NCBI RefSeq assembly: GCF_002858715.1
Contig: NZ_PJZH01000003.1
Location: forward strand, 360,924 to 424,923
Direction: 5' to 3'
Source: Chimaeribacter coloradensis
GTDB taxonomy: Bacteria; Pseudomonadota; Gammaproteobacteria; Enterobacterales; Enterobacteriaceae
DNA length: 64,000 bases
Below the pieces are notes generated by a model. It did not search any database, had not been told where the DNA came from, and saw nothing but the letters and a program-made list of their open reading frames with translations. How positions within the stretch are numbered: position 1 is the first letter of the stretch; each line of letters starts with the position of its first letter. The translations under genes were made by a program, and so were the position numbers. This document shows positions 19,087-30,884 of this stretch, piece after piece.

Positions 19087-21327
19087 ATGGTTGCGGTAAG
19101 AAGTGCACATTTGAACACGGCGGGCGAATTTGCGCTGGATGCGTGGATTGACAGTTTAGGCTTATCCAGCCCCCAGTCAGGTGAGCGTCTGGCCGAAACC
19201 TGGCGTTACTGCGAGCAGCAGACCCAGGGCCACCCCCAGGCGTCGCTGCTGCTGTGGCGCGGCCTGGAGATGGTGGAGATCCTCTCGACCCTCAGCATGG
19301 ACAATGACAGCATGCGCGCCGCGCTGCTGTTCCCGCTGGTCAATGAGGGCATCATTGACGAGGCGACCCTCACCGCGGCGTTCGGCCAGAGCATCACTTC
19401 GCTGGTGCATGGCGTCATCGATATGGACGCCATCCGCCAGCTGAAAGCCACGCAGAATGACTCGATGGCGTCGGAGCAGGTCGATAACGTGCGCCGGATG
19501 CTGCTGGCGATGGTGGAAGATTTCCGCTGCGTGGTGCTGAAGCTGGCGGAGCGCATCGCCCACCTGCGCGAAGTCAAAGACGCGCCGGAAGATGAGCGCG
19601 TGCTGGCGGCCAAAGAGTGTACCAACATCTATGCGCCGCTCGCCAACCGCCTCGGCATCGGCCAGCTCAAATGGGAGCTGGAGGATTTCTGTTTCCGCTA
19701 CCTGCACCCTGACGAATACAAACGCATCGCCAAACTGCTGCATGAGCGCCGCATCGACCGCGAGCAGTACATCGACGACTTCGTCGGCAATCTGCGCCGG
19801 GCGATGCAGGTCGAGAACATCAAAGCGGACATCTACGGCCGCCCGAAACACATCTACAGCATCTGGCGCAAAATGCAGAAGAAGTCACTCGCCTTTGATG
19901 AGCTGTTTGACGTGCGCGCGGTGCGGATCGTGGTGGATCGGTTGCAGGACTGCTACGCCGCGCTGGGGATCGTGCACACCCATTACCGCCACCTGCCGGA
20001 TGAGTTCGACGATTACGTCGCCAACCCGAAACCCAACGGCTACCAGTCGATCCACACCGTGGTGCTTGGCCCGCGCGGTTTGCCGCTGGAGATCCAGATC
20101 CGTACCCGGCAGATGCATGAAGATGCAGAGCTGGGCGTGGCCGCGCACTGGAAATATAAAGAGGGTGCGCCGGTGGTGGGCGCCCGCACCGGCTACGAGG
20201 AGCGCATCGCCTGGCTGCGTAAACTGATCGCCTGGCAGGAGGAAATGGCGGACTCCGGCGAAATGCTGGACGAAGTGCGCAGCCAGGTGTTCGACGACAG
20301 GGTCTACGTCTTTACGCCGAAAGGCGATGTGGTTGACCTGCCCACCGGATCCACGCCGCTCGATTTCGCCTACCACATCCACAGCGATGTCGGGCACCGC
20401 TGCATCGGCGCGAAAATCGGCGGGCGTATCGTGCCGTTCACCTATCAGTTACAGATGGGTGACCAGATCGAGATCATCACCCAGAAGCACCCGAACCCGA
20501 GCCGTGACTGGCTGAACCCGAACCTCGGCTACATCACCACCAGCCGCGGCCGGTCGAAAGTGCAGAACTGGTTCCGCAAACTGGATCGCGACAAGAACAT
20601 CATCGCCGGGCGGCAGATCCTGGATGATGAACTGGCGCGGCTTGGCATCAGCCTGAAAGAGGCGGAGAAGGTGCTGATCCCGCGGTATAACGTCAACTCG
20701 CTGGACGAAGTGCTGGCGGCGATTGGCGGCGGCGACATCCGCCTCAACCAGATGGTCAACTTCCTCCAGGCGCAGCTGAACAAGCCGACGGCCGAAGAGC
20801 TTGACCGGGAAGCGCTGCGCCAGCTGACGCAAAAAAGCGCGCCGTCGCACCAGCGCGCCGCCAACAAAGACAACGGCCGCGTGGTGGTGGAGGGCGTCGG
20901 CAACCTGATGCACCACATCGCGCGCTGCTGCCAGCCGATCCCGGGCGATGAGATTGTCGGCTTTATCACCCAGGGGCGCGGCATCTCGATCCACCGCGCC
21001 GACTGCGACCAGCTGGCCGACCTGCGCTCCCACGCGCCGGAGCGGCTGGTGGACGCCGTCTGGGGCGAAAGCTACTCCAGCGGCTATTCGCTGGTGGTGC
21101 GGGTCACGGCCAACGACCGCAGCGGCCTGCTGCGTGACATCACCACCATTCTGGCGAATGAGAAGGTGAATGTGCTGGGCGTCGCCAGCCGCAGCGACAC
21201 CAAAGAGCAGCTCGCCACCATCGACATGGAGATTGAGATCTACAACCTCCAGGTGCTGGGCCGGGTGATCGCCAAACTGAACCAGCTGCCCGACGTGCTG
21301 GAAGCCCGCCGGCTGCACGGCAGCTGA
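19087..21327 (+). CDS. relA: RelA, GTP pyrophosphokinase ((p)ppGpp synthetase I)
   Basis: Ribosome-associated enzyme that makes (p)ppGpp when uncharged tRNA occupies the A site. 746 aa. The N-terminal hydrolase-like domain lacks the HD pair (ALLFPLVNEGIIDEATL where SpoT has a HD motif), as expected of RelA. Synthetase domain follows (FDELFDVRAVRIVVDR and NGYQSIHTVVLGP), then TGS (VYVFTPKGDVVDLP), a zinc-finger-like region with CCQPIPGDEIVG, and a C-terminal ACT domain (VRVTANDRSGLLRDITT). AGGGAG lies upstream of the ATG. Followed by mazG. Confidence 0.98.
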   Translation: MVAVRSAHLNTAGEFALDAWIDSLGLSSPQSGERLAETWRYCEQQTQGHPQASLLLWRGLEMVEILSTLSMDNDSMRAALLFPLVNEGIIDEATLTAAFGQSITSLVHGVIDMDAIRQLKATQNDSMASEQVDNVRRMLLAMVEDFRCVVLKLAERIAHLREVKDAPEDERVLAAKECTNIYAPLANRLGIGQLKWELEDFCFRYLHPDEYKRIAKLLHERRIDREQYIDDFVGNLRRAMQVENIKADIYGRPKHIYSIWRKMQKKSLAFDELFDVRAVRIVVDRLQDCYAALGIVHTHYRHLPDEFDDYVANPKPNGYQSIHTVVLGPRGLPLEIQIRTRQMHEDAELGVAAHWKYKEGAPVVGARTGYEERIAWLRKLIAWQEEMADSGEMLDEVRSQVFDDRVYVFTPKGDVVDLPTGSTPLDFAYHIHSDVGHRCIGAKIGGRIVPFTYQLQMGDQIEIITQKHPNPSRDWLNPNLGYITTSRGRSKVQNWFRKLDRDKNIIAGRQILDDELARLGISLKEAEKVLIPRYNVNSLDEVLAAIGGGDIRLNQMVNFLQAQLNKPTAEELDREALRQLTQKSAPSHQRAANKDNGRVVVEGVGNLMHHIARCCQPIPGDEIVGFITQGRGISIHRADCDQLADLRSHAPERLVDAVWGESYSSGYSLVVRVTANDRSGLLRDITTILANEKVNVLGVASRSDTKEQLATIDMEIEIYNLQVLGRVIAKLNQLPDVLEARRLHGS

Positions 21328-21339
21328 TGCTTACCACAG

Positions 21340-21357
21340 GGCCCGGTTATCCGGGCC
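21340..21357 (+). terminator. Hairpin after relA (weak terminator candidate)
   Basis: Stem GGCCCGG / CCGGGCC with loop TTAT, then a T/C-rich tract without a pure T run. mazG follows 50 nt later, so read-through is likely. Confidence 0.4.
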
Positions 21358-21408
21358 TTGTGCTCTCTTTTCCCGGAACCGCCGTTCCGCCTACCGTTGA
21401 GATGTACC

Positions 21409-22224
21409 ATGACTGAACACGCCCCCCTTGACCGCCTGCTTGCCATTATGAAAACCCTGCGCGACCCGCAACAGGGCTGCCCGTGGGATCGCGAACAGAC
21501 CTTCGAGACCATCGCCCCCTATACGCTGGAAGAGACCTACGAGGTGCTGGATGCGATCCAGCGCCGTGACTACGCGGATCTGCGCGACGAGCTGGGCGAC
21601 CTGCTGTTCCAGGTGGTGTTCCACGCCCAGATGGGCAGCGAGCAGGGCTTATTTACCTTTAATGATGTCTGTGACGCCATCAGTGACAAGCTGGAGCGCC
21701 GCCATCCGCATGTGTTTGGTAAGGAGGGCGATAAGCGCAGCGGCGGGCCGTCGGCGGCGCGCTGGGAGGGGCTGAAAGCGCAGGAGCGGGCGGGCAAAGC
21801 GCTGCATTCGGCGATGGATGACATCCCGGAGGCGCTGCCCGCGCTGATGCGGGCGCATAAAATCCAGAAGCGCTGTGCGGCCGTCGGCTTCGACTGGGAA
21901 ACCCTGGGGCCGGTGGTGGACAAAGTGCATGAAGAGATTGATGAGGTGATGCACGAGGCGCAGCAGGCGGTGGTGGATCAGGAGAAGCTGGGCGAGGAGA
22001 TCGGCGACCTGCTGTTCGCCACCGTTAACCTGTCACGCCACCTCGGCCATAAGGCGGAAAATGCCCTGCAAGCCGCCAACCGCAAGTTCGCCCGCCGCTT
22101 CCGCTCGGTCGAGACGATCATTCAGGCGCAAGGGCTGACCACGGAACAGGCGACGCTGGAACAGATGGAAGACGCCTGGCAGCAGGTAAAGCGCGATGAG
22201 GCGAAGGATCAGAACCCCGCATAA
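21409..22224 (+). CDS. mazG: MazG, nucleoside triphosphate pyrophosphohydrolase
   Basis: Hydrolyses NTPs and dNTPs to monophosphates; in E. coli it moderates ppGpp-driven stress together with MazEF. About 271 aa, with two MazG all-alpha domains: LEETYEVLDAI...LRDELGDLLFQVVF, then EEIDEVMHEAQ...EEIGDLLFATVNL, each with the acidic metal-binding EExxE/ExxD helices. I start at ATG 21409 (MTEHAPLDRLL), in line with the family; 17 earlier codons lack similarity. No mazEF toxin-antitoxin pair sits between relA and mazG, unlike E. coli. Confidence 0.95.
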   Translation: MTEHAPLDRLLAIMKTLRDPQQGCPWDREQTFETIAPYTLEETYEVLDAIQRRDYADLRDELGDLLFQVVFHAQMGSEQGLFTFNDVCDAISDKLERRHPHVFGKEGDKRSGGPSAARWEGLKAQERAGKALHSAMDDIPEALPALMRAHKIQKRCAAVGFDWETLGPVVDKVHEEIDEVMHEAQQAVVDQEKLGEEIGDLLFATVNLSRHLGHKAENALQAANRKFARRFRSVETIIQAQGLTTEQATLEQMEDAWQQVKRDEAKDQNPA

Positions 22225-22336
22225 GCGCAGCCCGATCGCGTAAGCCCGGCCCTGTTATTTTCAGCCAAAGTGCGGGCTTACAGCGGCGTTTATCAGCGCT
22301 AGACTGGCCGCCTTTCCCCTGACAGGAGCGGCCAGT

Positions 22337-22606
22337 ATGTTAAGAAAGTTATCCGGTATCAGTGTGATGGTGTGTGCGGCGACCCTGAGTATGACGGCGC
22401 TCGCCGGCCCGCGCGCCTCATCCCTCTCTTCTACGGTGCAACAGGTGCGCGAGGCGGTGAATACCCACAATATTGCGCCGTGCCGCGGTAAAAAAGAGGG
22501 CGATAAAGTGACCCTTTCCACCCGCGGCGGCGGCACGGCACAGGCCACCTGCACCCTGACGGCGATCCGCGATCCGGCGCAGAACAGCGGCGTCACGCCG
22601 CGCTGA
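22337..22606 (+). CDS. Small exported protein of unknown function
   Basis: 89 aa, not recognised. Signal peptide (MLRKLSGISVMVCAATLSMTALA), then a mature chain of about 66 residues with two cysteines (APCRGKK and ATCTLTA), basic overall, ending GVTPR. AGGAG lies 8 nt before the ATG, so translation looks real. It sits between mazG and pyrG, where E. coli has no gene. A 9-bp inverted repeat (22240-22248 with 22273-22281) precedes it. Base composition matches its neighbours, so it is not obviously a recent arrival. Confidence 0.7.
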   Translation: MLRKLSGISVMVCAATLSMTALAGPRASSLSSTVQQVREAVNTHNIAPCRGKKEGDKVTLSTRGGGTAQATCTLTAIRDPAQNSGVTPR

Positions 22607-22732
22607 GGCGGGCATCACCAATCAACAGAACAGATAAATAAAGTGCCACAATCCGTGGCGTAAAATGGCCAAAAAGAGGGGCAAAACAGCGCGGAAATCC
22701 GCTTTGCGCACCCTGAGCCATAAAACGATCAA

Positions 22733-22761
22733 TTGTGGCCTCCCCAAGGTTCCGGTATACT
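22733..22761 (+). promoter_or_regulatory. Sigma-70 promoter of pyrG
   Basis: TTGTGG, 17-nt spacer, TATACT, 54 nt before the pyrG start. Confidence 0.65.
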
Positions 22762-22800
22762 ACTTTCCCGTCCTGGTTCTTCCATCGTCTTTAAACCTAA

Positions 22801-25827
<3,027 letters not shown>

Positions 25828-25850
25828 TCGCTGCGCCGGACACCTCTGAT

Positions 25851-25877
25851 AAAACCCGCTCCGGCGGGTTTTTTTAT
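25851..25877 (+). terminator. Intrinsic terminator after eno
   Basis: Stem AAAACCCGC / GCGGGTTTT with loop TCCG and a T run to 25875. Confidence 0.9.
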
Positions 25878-25992
25878 GGGCTTTTTTCAGGGCAGTAACG
25901 CCCCGAAACAGTAAAGGCTGCGCTATATTTGGTCAGCGCGGCGTTATCTGCCATAATCACGCCCCTTCAAAACCACTACTAATGAGAATGTC

Positions 25993-26664
25993 ATGCAGTA
26001 CCCGATTAATGAGATGTTCCAGACCCTGCAAGGGGAAGGCTATTTTACCGGCGTGCCGGCCATTTTTATTCGCCTGCAGGGATGCCCGGTAGGGTGCAGC
26101 TGGTGCGACACCAAACACACCTGGGACAAATTGGCCGATCGGGAAGTCGCGCTGGATGAGATTCTGGTCAAGACCACCGAGACCGACGCCTGGGGCGCGG
26201 CGACCACCGAAGATCTGCTGGCGGTGATTGAGCGCAACGGTTATACCGCGCGCCATATCGTGATCACCGGCGGCGAGCCGTGCATCCACGATCTCGGCCC
26301 ACTGACATTGCTGCTGGAAAAAAGCGGCTTCACCTGCCAGATCGAAACCAGCGGCACCCATGACGTGCGCTGCTCGCCGAACACCTGGGTCACGGTGTCG
26401 CCGAAAGTGAATATGCGCGGCGGCATGGAAGTGCTGGACCAGGCGCTGAAACGGGCCGATGAGATCAAACACCCGGTGGCGCGTGAGCGTGACATCGAAG
26501 CGCTGGACGCCCTGCTGGCGCGGCTGCATGACGATAAGTACCGTGTGGTGGCCCTGCAGCCGATCAGCCAGAAAGAGGACGCGACCCGCCTCTGTATCGA
26601 AACCTGTATCGCGCGTAACTGGCGTCTGTCGATGCAGACGCACAAGTACCTCAATATCGCCTGA
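25993..26664 (+). CDS. queE: QueE, 7-carboxy-7-deazaguanine synthase
   Basis: Radical SAM enzyme that turns the QueD product into 7-carboxy-7-deazaguanine on the queuosine pathway. 223 aa. The cluster-binding cysteines are compact (GCPVGCSWCDTKHTW, C-x3-C-x2-C spacing); glycine-rich SAM motif VITGGEPCIHD. N-terminal MFQTLQGEGYFTG is typical. Its pathway partner queD lies 1.7 kb away on the other strand, with a foreign-looking gene between them. Confidence 0.97.
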   Translation: MQYPINEMFQTLQGEGYFTGVPAIFIRLQGCPVGCSWCDTKHTWDKLADREVALDEILVKTTETDAWGAATTEDLLAVIERNGYTARHIVITGGEPCIHDLGPLTLLLEKSGFTCQIETSGTHDVRCSPNTWVTVSPKVNMRGGMEVLDQALKRADEIKHPVARERDIEALDALLARLHDDKYRVVALQPISQKEDATRLCIETCIARNWRLSMQTHKYLNIA

Positions 26665-26667
26665 TTC

Positions 26668-26693
26668 AAAAACCCGCTGCGGCGGGTTTTTTT
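26668..26693 (+). terminator. Intrinsic terminator after queE
   Basis: Stem AAAAACCCGC / GCGGGTTTTT with loop TGCG and T run. Nearly the same sequence as the eno terminator. Confidence 0.9.
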
Positions 26694-26708
26694 ATGGGCC
26701 GGTTTTGA

Positions 26709-26915
26709 AACACGTCACAAATCGCAATTATTCCCCGGCGGGGCAGGCGGCCCGCCGGTTTTCCTCTGCCTTCGCCGGGGCAGTGCCCCGGCCTGTCCCG
26801 GTGGTGGCTGAAAGCATACAAAATCAATCATCTTCCTGAGAACGCGCCTGACCCCGTTAACGAAAAAAATGCTGAGCTTTATCGCATCCTTGAACAGAAA
26901 AAATTAACGCGATAA
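26709..26915 (+). pseudogene. Met-less open frame with protein-like C-terminus (possible gene remnant)
   Basis: This frame is open for 68 codons with no ATG, from a TGA at 26706-26708 to the TAA at 26913-26915. Its last ~40 codons read like a real protein end: LSRWWLKAYKINHLPENAPD followed by PVNEKNAELYRILEQKKLTR. The 5' half is GC-rich and repetitive (26730-26800) and reads like non-coding sequence. I do not recognise the family. It may be the truncated 3' end of a gene that arrived with the DUF2235 gene downstream. The alternative is chance; the base composition around it is low in GC. Confidence 0.35.
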
Positions 26916-27021
26916 TGGTTATTTTGCTTATGAATAAACCCCGCTTTTGGCCCTCTTGCTATTTATTCGTCGCAGGTATGTGATGAGGGAGAATACCCCC
27001 GAACCCTGTGCGGAGTTTATC

Positions 27022-28257
27022 ATGAGCAAAAACATCGTTTTTTGTGCGGATGGTACGTGGAATGGGATCGCCAATGACGATAACGACGATAACGAGTTTG
27101 AATGCAGCAATGTATTAAAACTCTTTAAAAGCCTGAAAGGCGTGCCGGAAGAATTAAACCACGTCCAGCCCGAGGAGCAGGAAAAGGTCTTTACCGAAAA
27201 TGGGCAGCTGAAGCAGGTGGCTAAATATATTCATGGCGTCGGCGACAGCAATAACTGGCTGATCAAAAACCTTGAAGGGATATTCGGCAGCGGCACCATT
27301 CAGCGCATTGTGCGGGGGTACACCTTTATCAGCCGCCACTATCAGCGAGATGACAAAATATTCATCGTCGGTTTCAGCCGGGGGGCTTATACCGCGCGGG
27401 CGCTGGCGGGCATGATTGCTTCCCAGGGGCTGCTGGATGCAGAGAAACTGAACCTGGCTGATGAGAGTGAAGAACATAAAGCGCAGGCCTACCGCTGGGG
27501 GACGGCCGTCTGGGCAGAGTACCGCCGTAAGGCCAGACACGAACCATCGTGGCAGGACAGGATCGCCTCTTTTAAACGTTCGCTGTTTGGCGATGACCCA
27601 GGCCCGGTTGACCCGGAGTCGATGATCTTTTTTGTGCCGGTCGAGATGGTGGCCGTGTGGGATACCGTCGGCTCGCTGGGGATCCCTCATTATAATAAGG
27701 ACGAGCGGATCGATTTATTCCGCTTTGCCGATACCGCCCTGAATGACAGAGTGAAATTGGGCCGCCATGCGATTTCCCTCGACGAACAGCGGATCGATTT
27801 TACCCCGGTATTATGGGATGCCCGCCAGGGAATACAGCAGGTTTTATTTCCCGGCGCGCATTCCGACGTCGGCGGCGGTTACCCGGAAAAAGAGAGCGGC
27901 CTCTCCAATGGGGCCTATCACTGGATGCACGAGGAGCTGGCGGAGGCGGGACTATTCCTGAACCCGCATCACTATGTCAGCGATCACCGGGCGCTCTGCC
28001 ACTGCCCCTGGTTTAATAAAGAGTTCTATAAAACCACTGCCCGGCAATTAACCTCACCGCTGAAAAAAAGCCTGCCCTATCTTTTTGACGGAAATTACAC
28101 GCTGGCGGTACACCAGTCGGTGCTTGAACGTTGTGCCGAGGAGCAGGTCTCTATTCAGGACCCGGTGACCGGGGAGATCGTCAGCATCCCTTACCGCTCT
28201 GACTATCTGGCGGGCTTTATCCAGGATAAGGAGATCATGGTGGTGCCGGTGAAATAA
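27022..28257 (+). CDS. DUF2235 / Tle1-like alpha/beta-hydrolase, possible type VI lipase effector
   Basis: 411-aa protein of the DUF2235 family, which includes Tle1-type phospholipases delivered by type VI secretion. Family features: N-terminal KNIVFCADGTWNG, nucleophile elbow VGFSRGAYTARALAG (Ser119), WDTVGSLG (Asp214) and FPGAHSDVGGGYP (His280, Asp282), so the active site looks intact. No signal peptide. ATG 27022 has GGAG 6 nt upstream; 25 earlier codons are open but unlikely to be used. No VgrG, PAAR, adaptor or clear immunity gene is beside it, so delivery is unproven and it could be a housekeeping esterase. Lower GC than queE and queD suggests transfer. Confidence 0.8.
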   Translation: MSKNIVFCADGTWNGIANDDNDDNEFECSNVLKLFKSLKGVPEELNHVQPEEQEKVFTENGQLKQVAKYIHGVGDSNNWLIKNLEGIFGSGTIQRIVRGYTFISRHYQRDDKIFIVGFSRGAYTARALAGMIASQGLLDAEKLNLADESEEHKAQAYRWGTAVWAEYRRKARHEPSWQDRIASFKRSLFGDDPGPVDPESMIFFVPVEMVAVWDTVGSLGIPHYNKDERIDLFRFADTALNDRVKLGRHAISLDEQRIDFTPVLWDARQGIQQVLFPGAHSDVGGGYPEKESGLSNGAYHWMHEELAEAGLFLNPHHYVSDHRALCHCPWFNKEFYKTTARQLTSPLKKSLPYLFDGNYTLAVHQSVLERCAEEQVSIQDPVTGEIVSIPYRSDYLAGFIQDKEIMVVPVK

Positions 28258-28285
28258 AGGGGGGAGGGGAATAAAAAGCGGGGGC

Positions 28286-28313
28286 GCATGAACCACCGGG
28301 CGGTGGTTCATGC
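28286..28313. terminator. Strong hairpin between DUF2235 gene and queD
   Basis: 12-bp perfect stem GCATGAACCACC / GGTGGTTCATGC with loop GGGC, between two convergent genes. It has no T run on either side, so it may block exonucleases or act with Rho rather than as a simple intrinsic terminator. Confidence 0.5.
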
Positions 28314-28321
28314 TGTCAGGG

Positions 28322-28684
28322 TCAGTCGCCCTTATAGATGCAGCCCGCGGTGCAGGTCTCTTTCACCAGCACAGCGCTCAGGATCGGCAGTTGCGGCTTC
28401 AGCTCATCCCAAATCCATTTCGCCAGCACTTCGCTGGTCGGGTTCTCCAGGCCGGGGATGTCATTCAGGTAGAAGTGATCCAGACGTTCCCAGGTCGGCT
28501 TGAAGAGCGCTTTCAGCTCGGAAAAGTCCATCACCCAGCCGGTATGCGGGTCCACTTCGCCGGTGATCTCCAGACGCACCATAAAGGAGTGGCCGTGCAG
28601 ACGACCGCATTTATGCCCTTCCGGCACATGGGGAAGCCGGTGGGCGGCTTCAAATTGAAAATCTTTAAACAGCGTGGTTACCAT
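28322..28684 (-). CDS. queD: QueD, 6-carboxytetrahydropterin synthase
   Basis: Converts dihydroneopterin triphosphate to 6-carboxytetrahydropterin, the substrate of QueE in 7-deazaguanine synthesis. 120 aa. Zinc ligands His15 in EAAHRLP and His30/His32 in GRLHGHSF; catalytic Cys26 in HKCGRLH. The ATG is at 28684. Convergent with the DUF2235 gene and divergent from cysJ, as queD-cysJ are in E. coli. Confidence 0.96.
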   Translation of the reverse strand: MVTTLFKDFQFEAAHRLPHVPEGHKCGRLHGHSFMVRLEITGEVDPHTGWVMDFSELKALFKPTWERLDHFYLNDIPGLENPTSEVLAKWIWDELKPQLPILSAVLVKETCTAGCIYKGD

Positions 28685-28915
28685 TGCTACCGTCTCATTG
28701 ACTCAAAAAACCGGCGAATACTACCGGAAAGCGCCGCCCCGCGCCATGAAATCTCACCGGTTTCCCTGAATGCCGCGAAACTTTTTTTCAGCGGCCTGTT
28801 TGCCCCGGTACAGTGCTTTATCAAGGTGTTAGGCCGATTTGCCGGAGAAAAGATGAACGAATTCAACGCTATGAAAATGCGCTTTTACCACTTTTTCCGG
28901 TAACTCCCACCACTA

Positions 28916-28975
28916 AAACAGCTTAGGCATTTTAGTTATTTGTTATGTCCATCCCTTATTTACGTGTTGCCAGAC
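28916..28975 (+). promoter_or_regulatory. Candidate CysB-binding region of the cysJIH promoter
   Basis: Within the 394-bp queD-cysJ gap. The AT-rich stretch TTTAGTTATTTGTTATGTCC followed by ATCCCTTATTT resembles the CysB site of cysJIH in E. coli and Salmonella as I remember it. The match is from memory, and CysB sites are degenerate. I see nothing else convincing in the gap besides a 16-codon reading frame at 28853-28903. Confidence 0.4.
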
Positions 28976-29078
28976 CACTGGGTAACCTTACAAACTCTCT
29001 ACTTTCTCTCTTTTTCCCAGTCTCACCCGACTCGACGAAAACAGACACTGACTTACGCACAAGGGAATCGGTACTGCA

Positions 29079-30884
29079 ATGACGACTCAGGCACCACCTA
29101 CTTCGCTGCTCCCGCTCACGCCCGAGCAACTGGCACGCCTGCAAGGCGCAATCGGTGAGTTTTCACCGACCCAGTTGGCCTGGCTCTCCGGCTATTTCTG
29201 GGGCATGGTTAACCAGCAACCGGGCGCAGCCGTGCCTGCTGCCCCGGCCGCGCCGGCGGCCAGCAGCATCACGCTGATCTCCGCCTCGCAAACCGGCAAT
29301 GCCCGCCGTCTGGCAGAGCAGCTGCGTGATGACCTGCTGGCCGCCAACCTCACGGTGAACCTGGTCAACGCCGGTGATTACAAATTCAAGCAGATCGCGC
29401 AAGAGAAGCTGCTGGTGATGGTCGCCTCCACCCAGGGGGAGGGCGAACCGGCCGAAGAGGCGGTGGCCCTGCATAAGTTCCTGTTCTCGAAAAAAGCGCC
29501 GAAGCTCACCGACACCGCCTTTGCGGTGTTCGGCCTGGGTGACACCTCCTACGAGTTCTTCTGTAAAGCGGGCAAAGACTTTGACGCCAAACTGGCGGAG
29601 CTGGGCGGTGAACGCCTGCTCGACCGCGTGGACGCGGACGTAGAGTACCAGGCGCAGGCGGAGCAGTGGCGTAAGCAGGTCGTCGGGGTGCTGAAAGCGC
29701 GCGCCCCGGCACAGCCCGCGGCCGCCGTCCAGGCGGCGCAGAGCGGCACGGTGAACCAGGTGGTCTCGACCCCTTACACCAAAGAAGAGCCGCTGACCGC
29801 CACGCTGCTGCTCAACCAGAAAATTACCGGCCGCAACTCCGATAAAGATGTGCGCCACATTGAGATCGACCTCGGCGACGCCGGCCTGCACTATCAGGCG
29901 GGTGACGCGTTGGGCGTCTGGTTCGACAACGACCCGGCGCTGGTGGATGAACTGCTGGGCCTGCTGTGGCTCAAGGGCGATGAAAGCATCACCCTGGAGG
30001 GCAAGCCGCTGACGCTGCGCGATGCGCTGATCCGCCACTATGAGCTGACGCAAAACACCCCGGTGATCGTCAGCAACTATGCCGCGCTGGCACGCAATGA
30101 AGAGCTTACCGCGCTGATTGCCGACAAAGCCCGCCTGCAACACTACGCGCAGACCACGCCGATTGTAGACATGGTGCGCCAGGCACCGATGGAGCTGAAT
30201 GCTGACCAGCTCACCGGGCTGCTGCGCCCGCTGACGCCGCGCCTCTACTCTATCGCCTCTTCCCCGGCGGAAAATGAGGGAGAAGTGCACATTACCGTGG
30301 GCGTGGTGCGTTACGAAATTGACGGCCGCCCGCGTACCGGCGGGGCGTCCGGTTACCTGGCCGACCGCCTGGAAGAGGAGGGCGAGGTGCGGGTGTTTAT
30401 CGAGCACAACGACAACTTCCGCCTGCCTGCCGACCCGGACGCGCCGGTGATCATGATTGGCCCCGGCACCGGCATCGCGCCGTTCCGCGCCTTTATGCAA
30501 CAGCGTGACAACGACGGCGCAGGCGGCAAAAACTGGCTGTTCTTCGGCAACCCGCACTTCACGGAGGATTTCCTCTACCAGGTGGAGTGGCAGCGTTATG
30601 TGAAAGAGGGGCTGCTGACCCATATCGACCTCGCCTGGTCACGCGATCAGGCGGAAAAAGTCTACGTACAGGACAAACTGCGCGAGAAGGGCGCGGAAGT
30701 CTGGCAGTGGATCCAGGAAGGCGCGCACATCTATGTCTGCGGCGACGCCAACCGGATGGCCAAAGATGTTGATCGGGCACTGGTGGAACTGGTGGCAGAA
30801 CACGGTGCGATGGACGCCGAGTCAGCCGATGAATTTTTAAGTGAGCTGCGCCTTGCGCGCCGTTATCAGCGAGATGTGTACTAA
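29079..30884 (+). CDS. cysJ: CysJ, sulfite reductase [NADPH] flavoprotein alpha subunit
   Basis: Passes electrons from NADPH through FAD and FMN to CysI. 601 aa. Flavodoxin-like FMN domain ([17 protein letters not shown] and [14 protein letters not shown], residues ~65-205), then an FAD domain ([11 protein letters not shown]) and an NADPH domain ([15 protein letters not shown]), ending RYQRDVY. The stop overlaps the cysI start (TAATG). First gene of cysJIH. Confidence 0.98.
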   Translation: MTTQAPPTSLLPLTPEQLARLQGAIGEFSPTQLAWLSGYFWGMVNQQPGAAVPAAPAAPAASSITLISASQTGNARRLAEQLRDDLLAANLTVNLVNAGDYKFKQIAQEKLLVMVASTQGEGEPAEEAVALHKFLFSKKAPKLTDTAFAVFGLGDTSYEFFCKAGKDFDAKLAELGGERLLDRVDADVEYQAQAEQWRKQVVGVLKARAPAQPAAAVQAAQSGTVNQVVSTPYTKEEPLTATLLLNQKITGRNSDKDVRHIEIDLGDAGLHYQAGDALGVWFDNDPALVDELLGLLWLKGDESITLEGKPLTLRDALIRHYELTQNTPVIVSNYAALARNEELTALIADKARLQHYAQTTPIVDMVRQAPMELNADQLTGLLRPLTPRLYSIASSPAENEGEVHITVGVVRYEIDGRPRTGGASGYLADRLEEEGEVRVFIEHNDNFRLPADPDAPVIMIGPGTGIAPFRAFMQQRDNDGAGGKNWLFFGNPHFTEDFLYQVEWQRYVKEGLLTHIDLAWSRDQAEKVYVQDKLREKGAEVWQWIQEGAHIYVCGDANRMAKDVDRALVELVAEHGAMDAESADEFLSELRLARRYQRDVY

